A stretch of 28,900 nt of DNA from Welwitschia mirabilis (lineage: Eukaryota; Gnetophyta; Gnetopsida; Welwitschiales): positions 18,232,287 through 18,261,186 of the forward strand of contig JBOZIK010000001.1 of the NCBI GenBank assembly GCA_051453625.1, given 5' to 3'. Shown here one piece after another: positions 1 to 9,903 of this stretch; the first letter of the stretch is position 1, and each line of letters starts with the position of its first letter. Position numbers and translations under genes: made by a program. Below the pieces are notes generated by a model that was given only the letters and a program-made list of their open reading frames with translations, had not been told where the DNA came from and searched no databases.

Positions 1-489
1 TTACAATTTTCAACATAGGATGAATAAACAACCTAATAATTTTCAAACATATCATCCTAACTCCCAACCTTACCAAAATAGATTCGAACATTAAAACTTT
101 CAATGCAACTATCAAAATAACATGGCAAGCTCTTCCAACTCTCAAAACCATAGTGATCCTCTTAGGAATTCCATTGAGGAGTTAAAAAGAACTCAAGAAA
201 AGACAAACACAAACATAGAAAATCTTATGAACATTCTATAACAAACCATGCTTACCAACCAAAGACCATAAGGGATCCTTGCCACTCAACCTTTACCAAA
301 CCTTAACGAAGTACAAAAAGATTGTAAGGTGGTGATAAAGAGTGAAATTAACACAACTCCCCCTACTCATAAGGCTTCAACTTCCCAAAACAACAAGAAT
401 GATGAGGAAGAAGACATAGAAATCTTAGAAAATCATTCCTTCCCTTCTTCATTTAGCGAAAAAAAGAAAAATTTCTTACAAAAGAAACC

Positions 490-707
490 TATTACCTCAT
501 GGCTTAATAGGCTTAACAAAAACCCTGTCTTTGACAATCACTTAAAAGCTTTAATGAAAGACGTAAGTATCAATTTACCTTTTTGGAAACTTTTGCAAGA
601 AAACCCCAAATACTCTAAGCTATGGAAAGACCTAATTAGAATAAAACAAAAATGCACTATCCCGAGTAAAGTCTTCCTAGCTCAATCTATTAGCAACTTA
701 GTTTTCA
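490..707 (+). repeat. First copy of a 218-bp duplicated gag-protease linker
   Basis: This segment ends exactly at the assembly gap and is repeated after it at 941-1158. By hand alignment about nine in ten bases agree, and both copies are 218 bp. Both encode the same peptide, which includes FWKLLQENPKYSKLW and SKVFLAQSISNLVF. Confidence 0.9.
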
Positions 708-940
708 NNNNNNNNNNNNNNNNNNNNNNNNNNNNNNNNNNNNNNNNNNNNNNNNNNNNNNNNNNNNNNNNNNNNNNNNNNNNNNNNNNNNNNNNNNNNN
801 NNNNNNNNNNNNNNNNNNNNNNNNNNNNNNNNNNNNNNNNNNNNNNNNNNNNNNNNNNNNNNNNNNNNNNNNNNNNNNNNNNNNNNNNNNNNNNNNNNNN
901 NNNNNNNNNNNNNNNNNNNNNNNNNNNNNNNNNNNNNNNN
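708..940. other. Assembly gap (233 N)
   Basis: A run of N of non-round length, so the size was probably estimated. Both flanks end or begin in the same 218-bp repeat. Confidence 0.99.
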
Positions 941-1158
941 TACTACTCCATGTCTTAATAGGATTAACGAAAACCCTATCTTTTACAATTACTTGAAATC
1001 CTTAATGCAAGACATAAGTATCAACTTATTTTTCTGGAAACTTTTACAAGAAAACCCCAAATACTCTAAGCTATGGAAGGACTTAATAAGAAGAAAACAA
1101 AAATGAACTATTCCTAGTAAAGTCTTCCTAGCTCAATCTATTAGCAACTTAGTTTTCA
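941..1158 (+). repeat. Second copy of the 218-bp gag-protease linker
   Basis: It begins directly after the gap and ends at the same word (agttttca) as the first copy. Unlike the first copy it continues into the protease, and it has an in-frame TGA near 1104. Confidence 0.9.
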
Positions 1159-1244
1159 AGAAGTATCCAAAATTTAAAGATCCAGGGGCAGCAACTGTTA
1201 GTGTCATCTTAGAGGGGAACCAAAGAATTAAGAAAGCCTTAATA

Positions 1245-1259
1245 GATATAGGAGCTAGT
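1245..1259 (+). other. Retropepsin catalytic motif DIGAS
   Basis: Codons read D-I-G-A-S followed by VNIMP. Plant gypsy proteases usually have DLGAS at this site, so the catalytic aspartate is retained in this copy although the frame is broken further on. Confidence 0.85.
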
Positions 1260-1590
1260 GTTAATATCATGCCCTTACATATTTGTAAATGTTTAAGATT
1301 GGAAGAGAGAATAGAACCTATGAAAATTTTTTTGGAATTAGCTGATTTATCTGTTAAGAAACCCTTAGGTATGATAAAGGACTTGGTCATTCAGATCGAG
1401 GAAGCTTTCTACCCTATAGATGTAGTTTTTTTAGAAGTTGAGCATAAAATGGATATCCCATACTTCTAGGTAGAGCTTTTTGCGCAATCGTCTATTGCAT
1501 CATAGACACTAGAACTGGATTAATGAAATGTCACTTTAGAAACAAACGATTTTCAATATGAGTCTTTGATGTAGCTAAAAAAGAATTGAG

Positions 1591-2483
1591 AAATGATTTA
1601 GGATTAGAGGATGATATAAAACCTAGCCTAACTTTATAAAACCATCCAAACCTAACGCAAATTATAAAAGAATAAATCATAAAAATAATGGGTGGAAAAT
1701 GGTGTACACATATAGAAAACAATTGAAAAGACATGAGGTTTTTAGATGCAATTGTAAAAATATTAGAAGCATTTATTTCCTACCTAAGTTCTTTCTTAGC
1801 CTACTCCTTAATTAAATATTATAACTTTATTTGATCATCTTTTAACTTAACTTATGTATTATTTCATAAAGTATCATGATTGGTTTATACTTGGGCATTT
1901 ATAAGTGGTAAGATTAGATTCACCCAATTTTAAGACATTCCCATATCTATAAACTGTATTTACAGGAAGATACCTTATTTCTTGTATTGTTTTTTTCAAT
2001 GGTGGCTAAATCTTAAGTTTTCAAGAAGTGTTCTTTTCTATTTTTTACTTTACTTATTCATCTTAGTCTTTTTAAGTGGGTGATCCTGTGGGAATTATCT
2101 TTTTTATCAAAAAAAAAGAAAAGAAAAGAAAAGAAAAGAAAAAAAATAAAGAAAGAAAGAAAGAAAGAAAAGTGAAAAGCATGATGTCCTACCGCAAGTA
2201 CACCAGGGCAAATATTTTCGAGAGGAGCCTTTGGCAATGTAATATGATAGCTATGAGAACTCTACTGGGGGGTCAGTTAACCATGCTTCGCAGGTCCTTA
2301 CTCCTGTAATAGTGGTTGCACTCCCCTCATCATGGCAAAAGAAATACAAGAAGTATTCCCACTTGATCATTTCACTTTTGAAGATTTCGATGAGTTTGTA
2401 GGTAGAAATAGATGAGTTCATTTCTTAGTACCTTTTAATTTTGACCTTCATTGTTCTACACACTTGAAACTTGGATATCACCA
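1591..2483 (+). other. Non-coding 3' region of the gypsy element, first part
   Basis: Nothing here can be read as RT, RNase H, integrase or an envelope-like protein. It is AT-rich with a purine microsatellite at 2109-2172 and a slightly GC-richer stretch near 2180-2340. It is assigned to the element because it lies between the protease and the polypurine tract. Confidence 0.55.
2109..2172 (+). repeat. Purine microsatellite (AAAAG)n/(AAAG)n
   Basis: An A run is followed by about five AAAAG units, a short A run, then about six AAAG units. It is a pure purine strand on +. Short open frames across it are rich in K and E only because of the repeat. Confidence 0.95.
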
Positions 2484-3092
2484 TTACCACTGTCCTTTTG
2501 AATGAACTTTATCAAGTAAATACATTTTGTCATGCATCTTTTATTAGGTAATGTTATGCTATTTTTCTTTAGAGTTTGCTATGTTAGAACTTAGAATAAG
2601 TAAACATTCTTCTTCTTGTTCCTTATGTCTATTTCTCCTCTGTTTTTCTTCTATTTTCATATCTACTAGTTTTTAGTCATTTTTCCATTTTCTTCTTTCC
2701 TTAGGACTTTACTAGTTTAGTAGTTTTTCATTCCAATCATCGTTACATTTTTCATTTTCATTAGTTTAGGTAATTCGGGACGCATTGCACATTTTAAGTT
2801 GGGGGTAGAATACACATATAATTTTAGTATTGCATATTTATAATATAATTTTTTCAATTATGAATACATGATTACATATTTCTAAAATAGAGTTCTTTGA
2901 TTTTTGATAATTATCTTTTTATTTGATAATTGATCATAATAAGGATCTAGTATTAATGTAAAATCTGATTTCTATTATAGGTTCCAGACCCTAAAAAAAT
3001 TTTAAGGAGTCTATCATCCTCACTATTATTTGAATAACAAATTGGACGATACACTTTTGATACTTTATTTAGTTTTTAAATTTTTAGAAATT
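2484..3092 (+). repeat. First copy of a roughly 0.6-kb tandem duplication in the 3' region
   Basis: It is collinear with 3193-3812: shared landmarks include ccttttgaatgaacttta, aaacattcttcttcttg, ggacgcattgcacatttta and gttccagaccct. Divergence is clear but alignment is easy along the whole length. It contains a purine tract at 2796-2805 (aagttggggg). Confidence 0.9.
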
Positions 3093-3192
3093 NNNNNNNN
3101 NNNNNNNNNNNNNNNNNNNNNNNNNNNNNNNNNNNNNNNNNNNNNNNNNNNNNNNNNNNNNNNNNNNNNNNNNNNNNNNNNNNNNNNNNNNN
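3093..3192. other. Assembly gap (100 N)
   Basis: Exactly 100 N, the usual placeholder for unknown length. It lies between two copies of the same 0.6-kb sequence. Confidence 0.99.
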
Positions 3193-3812
3193 AACCACTG
3201 CCCTTTTGAATGAACTTTATCGAGTTAATACATTTTGTCATGCATCTTTACTCAGGTAATGTTATGATGCTTTCCTTTGGATTTTTCTGCGTTAGTACTT
3301 GGAATAGGTAAACATTCTTCTTCTTGTTTCTTGCATCTATTTCTCCTCTGCTTTTCTTTTGTTTTTATGTCTATTATTTTTTAGTTATTTTCGCATCTTC
3401 TTCTTTTCTTATGACTTTACCAATTTAGTCATTTTTCATTTTAGTCATTATTGCATTTTTCTTTTTTGTTAGTTTAGGCAATTTAGGACGCATTGCACAT
3501 TTTAAGTGGGGAGGCAAGATACACATATAATTTCAGTATCGCATATTTATAATATACATTTTTCCAATTATGAGAATATATGATTGTAAATCCTCCTTGA
3601 TTTTTACATGATTATATTTAACTGTCTCTCACAAAAAGAGCTGTTTATCAAAACTTTATAATTAATGCAAAATCTAATTTCTGTCATAGGTTCCAGACCC
3701 TGAAAATATTTTAAAGAACCTATCTTCCCCATTATCATTTGGACGACATGCTAGACGACAAACATCTGATACTAATACAGGTATTTTATTCAGTTTTTAA
3801 ATTTTCAGAAAT
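3193..3812 (+). repeat. Second copy of the roughly 0.6-kb tandem duplication
   Basis: It starts directly after the 100-N gap and follows the first copy to its end. It contains the purine tract aagtggggagg at 3504-3514. Near 3742-3760 it has two gacgaca words five bases apart, where the first copy has only one degenerate form. Confidence 0.9.
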
Positions 3813-3935
3813 TTAATTCATTACTGATATATATATTCTAGATACTCTCCTTAGATATCCTAGTTATTTTTATTATTTAAAAGTTGGATCACAAATATGG
3901 TTTACCATCTAGTTTTGTCAGGGACTGACAAGGCT

Positions 3936-3945
3936 AAGTGGGGGG
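3936..3945 (+). promoter_or_regulatory. Polypurine tract of the gypsy element
   Basis: The run aagtgggggg lies three bases before the proposed LTR start (tgctgtgaca). This is the expected place for the plus-strand primer of reverse transcription, and its form resembles the aagt-plus-G-run tract of Athila-type elements. Confidence 0.75.
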
Positions 3946-4580
3946 CTATGCTGTGACACTAACTTATGGGTATTTGATAAAGTATTATGAGTTGTTTTGC
4001 AGATGAACTAATAGATAAATACTTAGTTCCTATGATAATCGAGAATCAAGGAGCACAAGACGAAAACATGCAATTATCAGATAATCCACAAGCATTTCAT
4101 GTAGATATGGATAAATGTTATTTTTGGATAACTATTCCTACAAACAACAACGATTTGACTGACTGAAGATCAAGAAAAACCTGTCGTCCCATCCATCATT
4201 CATGCAACAGTTAGAATAAGAACTCCAATTAAGCAATAAACAGAGTTCTTTCGAGATAACTTTCAGTTGAACTAAAGATCTTACTATTAGGCATCATCGT
4301 CCACCTCATCGTCCATATGACACTAGTGGATGATACCTCAAAAACCAGTCGATAACAGTTCACATGCAATCCGACAAGCAGATAAACTGAATCAGAACTA
4401 GAGTCCAATTATCGATCCTCATTGTCTCCTACTTCATCCAGATGACTAACAAGACGACATTGTTTTCCTTTACTTTTACCGAATGTATTCCCGAGTTGTC
4501 GTCTCTTTATTGTGACTTTACTTTGCATGTCAGCTAGGATTTCTCCTTTACTTTTCTGTCACTTCCCTTTCCCTTTCTGT

Positions 4581-4589
4581 CTATAAATA
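4581..4589 (+). promoter_or_regulatory. LTR TATA box
   Basis: The word ctataaata, followed by aagg, sits in a pyrimidine-rich context typical of plant LTR promoters. Transcription would be expected to start about 25-35 bp downstream, near 4610-4620. Confidence 0.7.
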
Positions 4590-4677
4590 AAGGTCTTCCC
4601 CTCGATTCCTAATCATCTTTGACAGTACCTAACATTCTTGTAATAGGAGATCTTAGGACCGGAGAACCATCTTGTAA

Positions 4678-5283
4678 NNNNNNNNNNNNNNNNNNNNNNN
4701 NNNNNNNNNNNNNNNNNNNNNNNNNNNNNNNNNNNNNNNNNNNNNNNNNNNNNNNNNNNNNNNNNNNNNNNNNNNNNNNNNNNNNNNNNNNNNNNNNNNN
4801 NNNNNNNNNNNNNNNNNNNNNNNNNNNNNNNNNNNNNNNNNNNNNNNNNNNNNNNNNNNNNNNNNNNNNNNNNNNNNNNNNNNNNNNNNNNNNNNNNNNN
4901 NNNNNNNNNNNNNNNNNNNNNNNNNNNNNNNNNNNNNNNNNNNNNNNNNNNNNNNNNNNNNNNNNNNNNNNNNNNNNNNNNNNNNNNNNNNNNNNNNNNN
5001 NNNNNNNNNNNNNNNNNNNNNNNNNNNNNNNNNNNNNNNNNNNNNNNNNNNNNNNNNNNNNNNNNNNNNNNNNNNNNNNNNNNNNNNNNNNNNNNNNNNN
5101 NNNNNNNNNNNNNNNNNNNNNNNNNNNNNNNNNNNNNNNNNNNNNNNNNNNNNNNNNNNNNNNNNNNNNNNNNNNNNNNNNNNNNNNNNNNNNNNNNNNN
5201 NNNNNNNNNNNNNNNNNNNNNNNNNNNNNNNNNNNNNNNNNNNNNNNNNNNNNNNNNNNNNNNNNNNNNNNNNNNNNNNNNNN
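4678..5283. other. Assembly gap (606 N) inside the LTR
   Basis: N run. Open frames that span it on either strand are artefacts of translating N and were not annotated. Confidence 0.99.
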
Positions 5284-5417
5284 GGTTTCTTTGATTATAT
5301 AGATTATGAGGGTAGCCTTTGTTAAGGTTGAGCTTGATTAGATTAGGTGCATCATTGTTTCTTTTCATAGATTAGTTTTGCATTGCTATTTCCATTTCAT
5401 GCATTGCAATTTATTTC

Positions 5418-5423
5418 AATAAA
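5418..5423 (+). terminator. Possible LTR polyadenylation signal AATAAA
   Basis: AATAAA occurs in the part of the LTR downstream of the TATA box, a fitting place for the R/U5 boundary. AATAAA is common in AT-rich DNA, so position is the main support. Confidence 0.35.
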
Positions 5424-6289
5424 TTAGGGTTACATATTTCTTTCTTGAAATCAACTCTTTATTATTCATACTATTCGACTTTGACAGAATTACGACATTC
5501 GGATCACTCTGACTATACTAGTGTGCTATATTTGTACATCTTATTTGTAATTAACAAGATTTAAATCAAGGTGTGAAACATTGCATAAATTCGCACCGCA
5601 ACATACTGATTATATGCTAATAAAATCATTATTTCATATTAATTTGTATTTTTTCTGTTTTCTCTTAACTTCATCTTTACAAGTTAACTTAATATCATAA
5701 ACCATCAGTCTTTCTAATAATTTTTTAATTCAAATAGTTCTAACTGGATAGTGTTACTAACATGCATGTTTTAGTATCTAGAATGGATACCTTCCTATAC
5801 ATTTATAGATTATTGCTAAGATTTTTCAATTAAAAAAAATTTATGGCTAAGTTCTTATATTAAGAATTTTTAAATGGAGTATTTTATAATATTTTCTACT
5901 TAACTAACAAAAACTATAAGACTAGAATTTATAGTATGAGCTACTTTCATAGCAATTAGAACAAAAGAAGTTATACATACTATAGTATAGCTAATTCAAG
6001 TTTTCTCTAATAAAATTTTTCTAGCACTTGTAAGAAATTTTTTATGGAATTTTTAAATCTTTTAAAATATTTTTTTGATTATCCTTTATCTTATATATTA
6101 AATCATCGTTTTACATAATTGACATGCCTAGATATTCATTTGGAAACTAGCTTGCTACACAATTAAGAGTAGTAAGAATTTTATTCTTTTACATTAGATT
6201 CCTACTAAAAAATGCATTTTTAATTTACTCTAATTAATACTTAAACTAAAAAATTGTTAAAATATTTTTAAAAATATTTTACATTAAAT

Positions 6290-6660
6290 GTTGTATTTAC
6301 ATTAAAGTCAAGACATAACATAACATCATTCACAAATTGCAAAGAGGGGATACATGATGGAAATTTAATTTATAATTTCATAATAAATGTTAAATGGAAT
6401 CTATTACTATTGTAAAAGGGAGAGACAAAAAATATCTCTTTGTTGTAATACCACATGATGTTAAAAGTATAAATATCACTTCTCATTGATAATTAAATAA
6501 AAATGGATTATTTCTCTTACAAACTTTATAAGTTCATAAGGGATTTCTTAAATCATTTTTCTCCTATAAATACAATATGATCTTCCATTAGATTAAGGTG
6601 GAGAAATGTTCTAAGCCTAAGAACATAGCTACTTCTTTGGTTCTCTTTAATAATTTTATC
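6290..6660 (-). pseudogene. Possible fragment of a LINE reverse transcriptase
   Basis: On the - strand the peptide FLSLPFTIVIDSI (around 6385-6425) resembles the DPLSPFLF-type block of plant LINE RTs. About 22 residues further on, LQFVND (6325-6342) falls where the FADD active-site box would be expected. The rest of the segment is broken by stops and frame changes, and the upstream RT blocks are not convincing. Distance and order fit, but chance similarity in AT-rich DNA cannot be excluded. Confidence 0.3.
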
Positions 6661-7890
6661 TGCTAGCATGATGTTGACATGCCTCCAATTTTTTTTCCTT
6701 ATGGGTAATACCTAATTAGCTTTCATTAATAATATTTTAAAGGATTTACGATATTCTCTTTATATAGAATTTGAAATAAGATTTATATGTAATAAACAAT
6801 GTCCAACTTTTTGTTAATATCTAGTAAATTTATTCTTGTTATTTAAAGTTTTTTAAAATGTTATCATGAACATGGAGTTACTATATCAAATATTATTACA
6901 TTATACTAGGTGATCATGAAGATGACTAATTTATAACTATTTTGACACTTTTTAAGGCATATCTTGATGATGATCATGTCAATCCTGACTAGTCTCAATG
7001 ATGAAGATGTAGAGTGAGGATACAAAGATGATCATAAAGGGTATAAGATTCCTTGAGATCATCATATGATTCATCATATGCTTACATAAAACCTTGTTAA
7101 TGAGTTTGACAATATAATGCAAACTCCATTGATGATCCAATATTTACTTCTTATGGGAGTTACTATGATTATCAGAACTATTAATGAAGTTTCTAATATG
7201 ACTTGCAAGATATGTTTTTTTATTTTTCTATGATATTTATCTATTTCTAAACTTTCAAAAATGATCCATAACTTTCAAGACTTGTTTTTAATAATTTTTG
7301 TACTTTTAATGCTCTAGAATCACTGATTTAATAGGTTCTAGGCATTGTAATTCAAATAAATAGCTCTTAAATTTAAAAATGTAACTATTTTAAGTTTAAA
7401 ATAACAAATATTCAAACTTTTGAAAGTATTAAAGAGCTCTAATAACACTAGAGATGCTATAGCATGAAACAACTAACTTAATTGGTTATAAAATTTGAAA
7501 AATGGGTTAAAATAAGGTTTTTAAACCTTTAGTCTATTATTAAACTAGTTCACTCATTATAATGCCCTTAGAAAACACTGTGTATCCTCATAAATCAAAA
7601 TATATATCATAATAACTCACTATTATTACTTACAAAGTCTAAACTCTCTTCTTTTCTTTAGTTTTAGGGTGATTTTAGAGCATTTTCAACCATTTCATCC
7701 AAACATTTCCATATTTTTTTTAATATTTCACTTCTTAAAATAATTCTCCATTATTCGAATTCAGTAAAGTACTCTTTTTACCTAGGATAAGACTTCAAGA
7801 TTTTTCCAATATATTAATTTTACACTTATTTCACTAGTTTTAAGGCACTTTGAGGCTAACTTTGAACTTGTAAGTATTTGGATGATTTAA

Positions 7891-7918
7891 TATTAATAAA
7901 GAGATACTCTTATTAATA
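7891..7918. repeat. Short inverted repeat around tattaataa
   Basis: TATTAATA at each end, with AAGAG on the left pairing with CTCTT on the right apart from a one-base bulge. It is AT-rich and short, so a functional role is not supported. Confidence 0.5.
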
Positions 7919-9107
7919 TAAGAATTCTATCTCTTCCTTTTTTAGCATGTATTCTTGGATTGTTTCAGCATTCTTTGTAGTTTTCATGTTGTTTTAACAA
8001 GTTTTTTGCATAAGCATGAGTATATGTTCATGTTTGATAATTTACATGAATTATAATTTAAGTTAGACTACTTAAAATAGGATTATAGTAATTTTAATAT
8101 AAATATCTAAAAGTGTTGGATATCCAATCTATTTCTCTCTTCTTTGTGCCATTTTCCACCTAATGCCACTGATTCAATTTCAATTATTTTTTATATTTTT
8201 TAAAAATTAATTTAAACATATTTTATTGTTTTTATGATTTTGAATGTTATTCTTATTTATAAAAATGTTTGGTTAGCCATTATTTGTCTTTTTTCATGAA
8301 TAATACTATTTTAAAATATGTATTTAACTAGTGAATTTAGAAAATCCTACGAAAATCCCTATAACATATACACTCATAAAATATTATTTTATGAAATATC
8401 ATCTTAAGTACATTCCTAACTATTCTCATAAAATTCACAAATTTGAATTTAATCCTAATTTTTAGTTTTACTTAGGGAGTTATTTTGCTTGTAACTTATT
8501 CTATGTTTAATTTTTTATACAGTTTTTAATTAAATTATGCTTTTTTCTTGTAAATTAATACTTAAGTTTATATTAAATTTTTTAAAATTTTAAAATGTCC
8601 AAATCACTTTTACTTGGATTTATATTCAACCTACTCATTTCTTAATATTTTGATCTAAAACAAGACTTTAAATGTTTTTTCATATTTTACTTAACATGTT
8701 TGTCTTCATATAGTTAATCATCTCACATGGAAATAACTCAAAAATTTCATGGTAGACTAGAATATGACATTTGAAGAGTTCTACTATAGATATGTTTTCC
8801 AATTTTCTCTCTCCTACTTTCTTTTTATCCATCTAATTACATATGAAATTTATGTTTCTAAAGCTAGTGCTTTGTATAAAATGTTACATAGTTTATGCTT
8901 GTTAAACATCTTATGTGAATTTGTGAATGTGAGTGAATAATTATTTTATAAGTTTACATTTAAAAACTCAAGTTGTTATCAACCATTATCCCTAATTAAA
9001 GTTTTAGAAAATTGCAAACTAATTTTAGTTTATTTAAAGAAATATAATTCCATCAAGTAATTTTATTAATTAATATTTATCATTTCCAATGCACTTAAGG
9101 AGAAAAG

Positions 9108-9361
9108 TGAGTAAGATCAAAATGCAAAGAAAATTTTAGAAACCATGAAGTGTATCAAATGCATCACATGCTCAAGTGAGGGTTTTTTTCCTTCTTTATA
9201 TTAATCAATTAGATTACATGAGCTCATAAATGCTATACATTATATTTTTGTGAGATTTTACTTTATGATATTATAATACAACATTAATCTATAACATTAA
9301 CTTCTCTAACATATAATACAAATGCACATGAACATACAATACAATTTAATGATCTTTAACA
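9108..9361 (-). repeat. 3' LTR of the copia element
   Basis: On the - strand it begins tgttaaagatc directly after the polypurine tract. It aligns with 13833-14064 through landmarks such as gtgtatca, catcaca, tatattaa and acatatnataca. The left edge is estimated from alignment and could be off by about 10 bp. Confidence 0.8.
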
Positions 9362-9372
9362 CTTCCTCTTAG
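9362..9372 (-). promoter_or_regulatory. Polypurine tract of the copia element
   Basis: On the - strand this reads ctaagaggaag, immediately before the LTR start tgttaaag and just after the degraded end of the RNase H frame. Confidence 0.7.
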
Positions 9373-9900
9373 ACTAGGTTACAAAACTCATATAACCTAA
9401 GTTTACCATAAAGAAACTTTACATGACTATAGTCAAGACCCTCGATGAAATAATTAGTAACATAAAGATCAATAGAAACATGATCATTATAAATATCCCC
9501 ACTCTATAGCTTTTCCCTTGAAAAATCATAATTAATATCTATATACTTGGTGTGCTCATGGAAAACTAGATTATATGCATTACAAATTAAAGCCTTTTTA
9601 TCACATGAGTATAGATATAGAGAAATTCAACTTTTGTAGAAAATGTTTATGCCATTGGTGGGTCTTTGCACCTACACTTGATTATGTACAAATTAACTGC
9701 TTCTTACTATTTTTATGGTATAAGATTATCATCTATAAAATTATAATACCCAATGGTGGATCATCTATTCATAACAAAATTTTTGTAATCAGAATCATAA
9801 TAGGCTATAGCATTCATATGGTTATGTTTCTAATATAGTAAATTCTACATGGATCTTTCTTTAAGTACCTTAAGATCTCGATCACAGCATCCCAATGTGA
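9373..9900 (-). pseudogene. copia RNase H domain remnant
   Basis: On the - strand, across frame changes, I can read pieces matching the C-terminal end of copia pol. These are a segment around ALHI...FSMSTPSIY near 9545-9580 (normally the FHERTKHIEID block), then NYFIEGLDYSHVKFLYGKL near 9380-9440 (normally the DIFTK...F..L..KLG block). Many stops interrupt it. It joins directly to the RT remnant upstream. Confidence 0.75.
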
Positions 9901-9903
9901 TAC

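Larger units (their letters stand above)
2..1590 (+). pseudogene. gag-protease polyprotein remnant of the Ty3/gypsy element
   Basis: One frame runs from base 2 to the gap at 708 with a few stops (for example near 93, 240 and 268). It is rich in N, Q and S, as expected for a gag C-terminus. The conserved linker PFWKLLQENPKYSKLW follows, matching the Athila/Tat region between gag and protease. After the gap the frame resumes through KYPKFKDPGA and the aspartic protease site DIGAS at 1245-1259, where D is the catalytic residue, then the flap-side segment PLGMIKDLVIQIEEAFYPID. A frameshift near 1468 moves the LGRAF-like end of the protease into another frame, which continues to about 1590 (TRTGLMKCHF). 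An in-frame TGA lies at about 1104. The protein is not functional as it stands. Confidence 0.85.
1..5603 (+). mobile_element. Ty3/gypsy (Athila/Tat-like) LTR retrotransposon, 3' part, decayed
   Basis: The order seen is gag C-terminal region, retropepsin, long non-coding 3' region, polypurine tract and LTR, all reading on the + strand. The 5' LTR and gag start lie outside the window. The protease carries the plant gypsy signature DIGASVNIMP, and the linker before it resembles that of Athila-type elements. Only about 2.2 kb separates the protease from the polypurine tract, and nothing there resembles reverse transcriptase, RNase H or integrase. The copy is therefore either an internally deleted element or a gag-protease-only non-autonomous family. 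The outer LTR edge at about 5603 is estimated from a terminal CA and is not confirmed by a second LTR. Confidence 0.8.
3949..5603 (+). mobile_element. 3' LTR of the gypsy element (internal gap)
   Basis: It starts with TG after the polypurine tract. A TATA box lies about 630 bp in, and an AATAAA lies beyond the gap at 5418-5423, giving U3, R and U5 in order. A 606-N gap removes the middle. The end at about 5603 (gcaccgcaaca) is inferred from a terminal CA, and no partner LTR is in the window to confirm either edge. Confidence 0.65.
5604..9107. other. AT-rich spacer without a recognisable gene
   Basis: Both strands are full of stops in all frames. The only coding traces are a doubtful LINE-like fragment at 6290-6660 and a weak + strand run rich in D, H and M near 6960-7200 that I cannot assign. 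No tRNA, LTR pair or strong tandem repeat was seen by eye. Confidence 0.6.

Noticed and set aside
2076-2309. 77-codon + strand frame with a KKEKKRKEKK-type segment
   Set aside because: The charged segment is the translation of the AAAAG/AAAG microsatellite.
4613-5368. Open frames of about 227-251 codons on both strands across 4613-5368
   Set aside because: They exist only because the 606-N gap is translated without stops. The real sequence on each side is short and lies in an LTR.
9575-9838. 87-codon + strand frame
   Set aside because: It is the antisense shadow of the copia RNase H region, which reads on the - strand.
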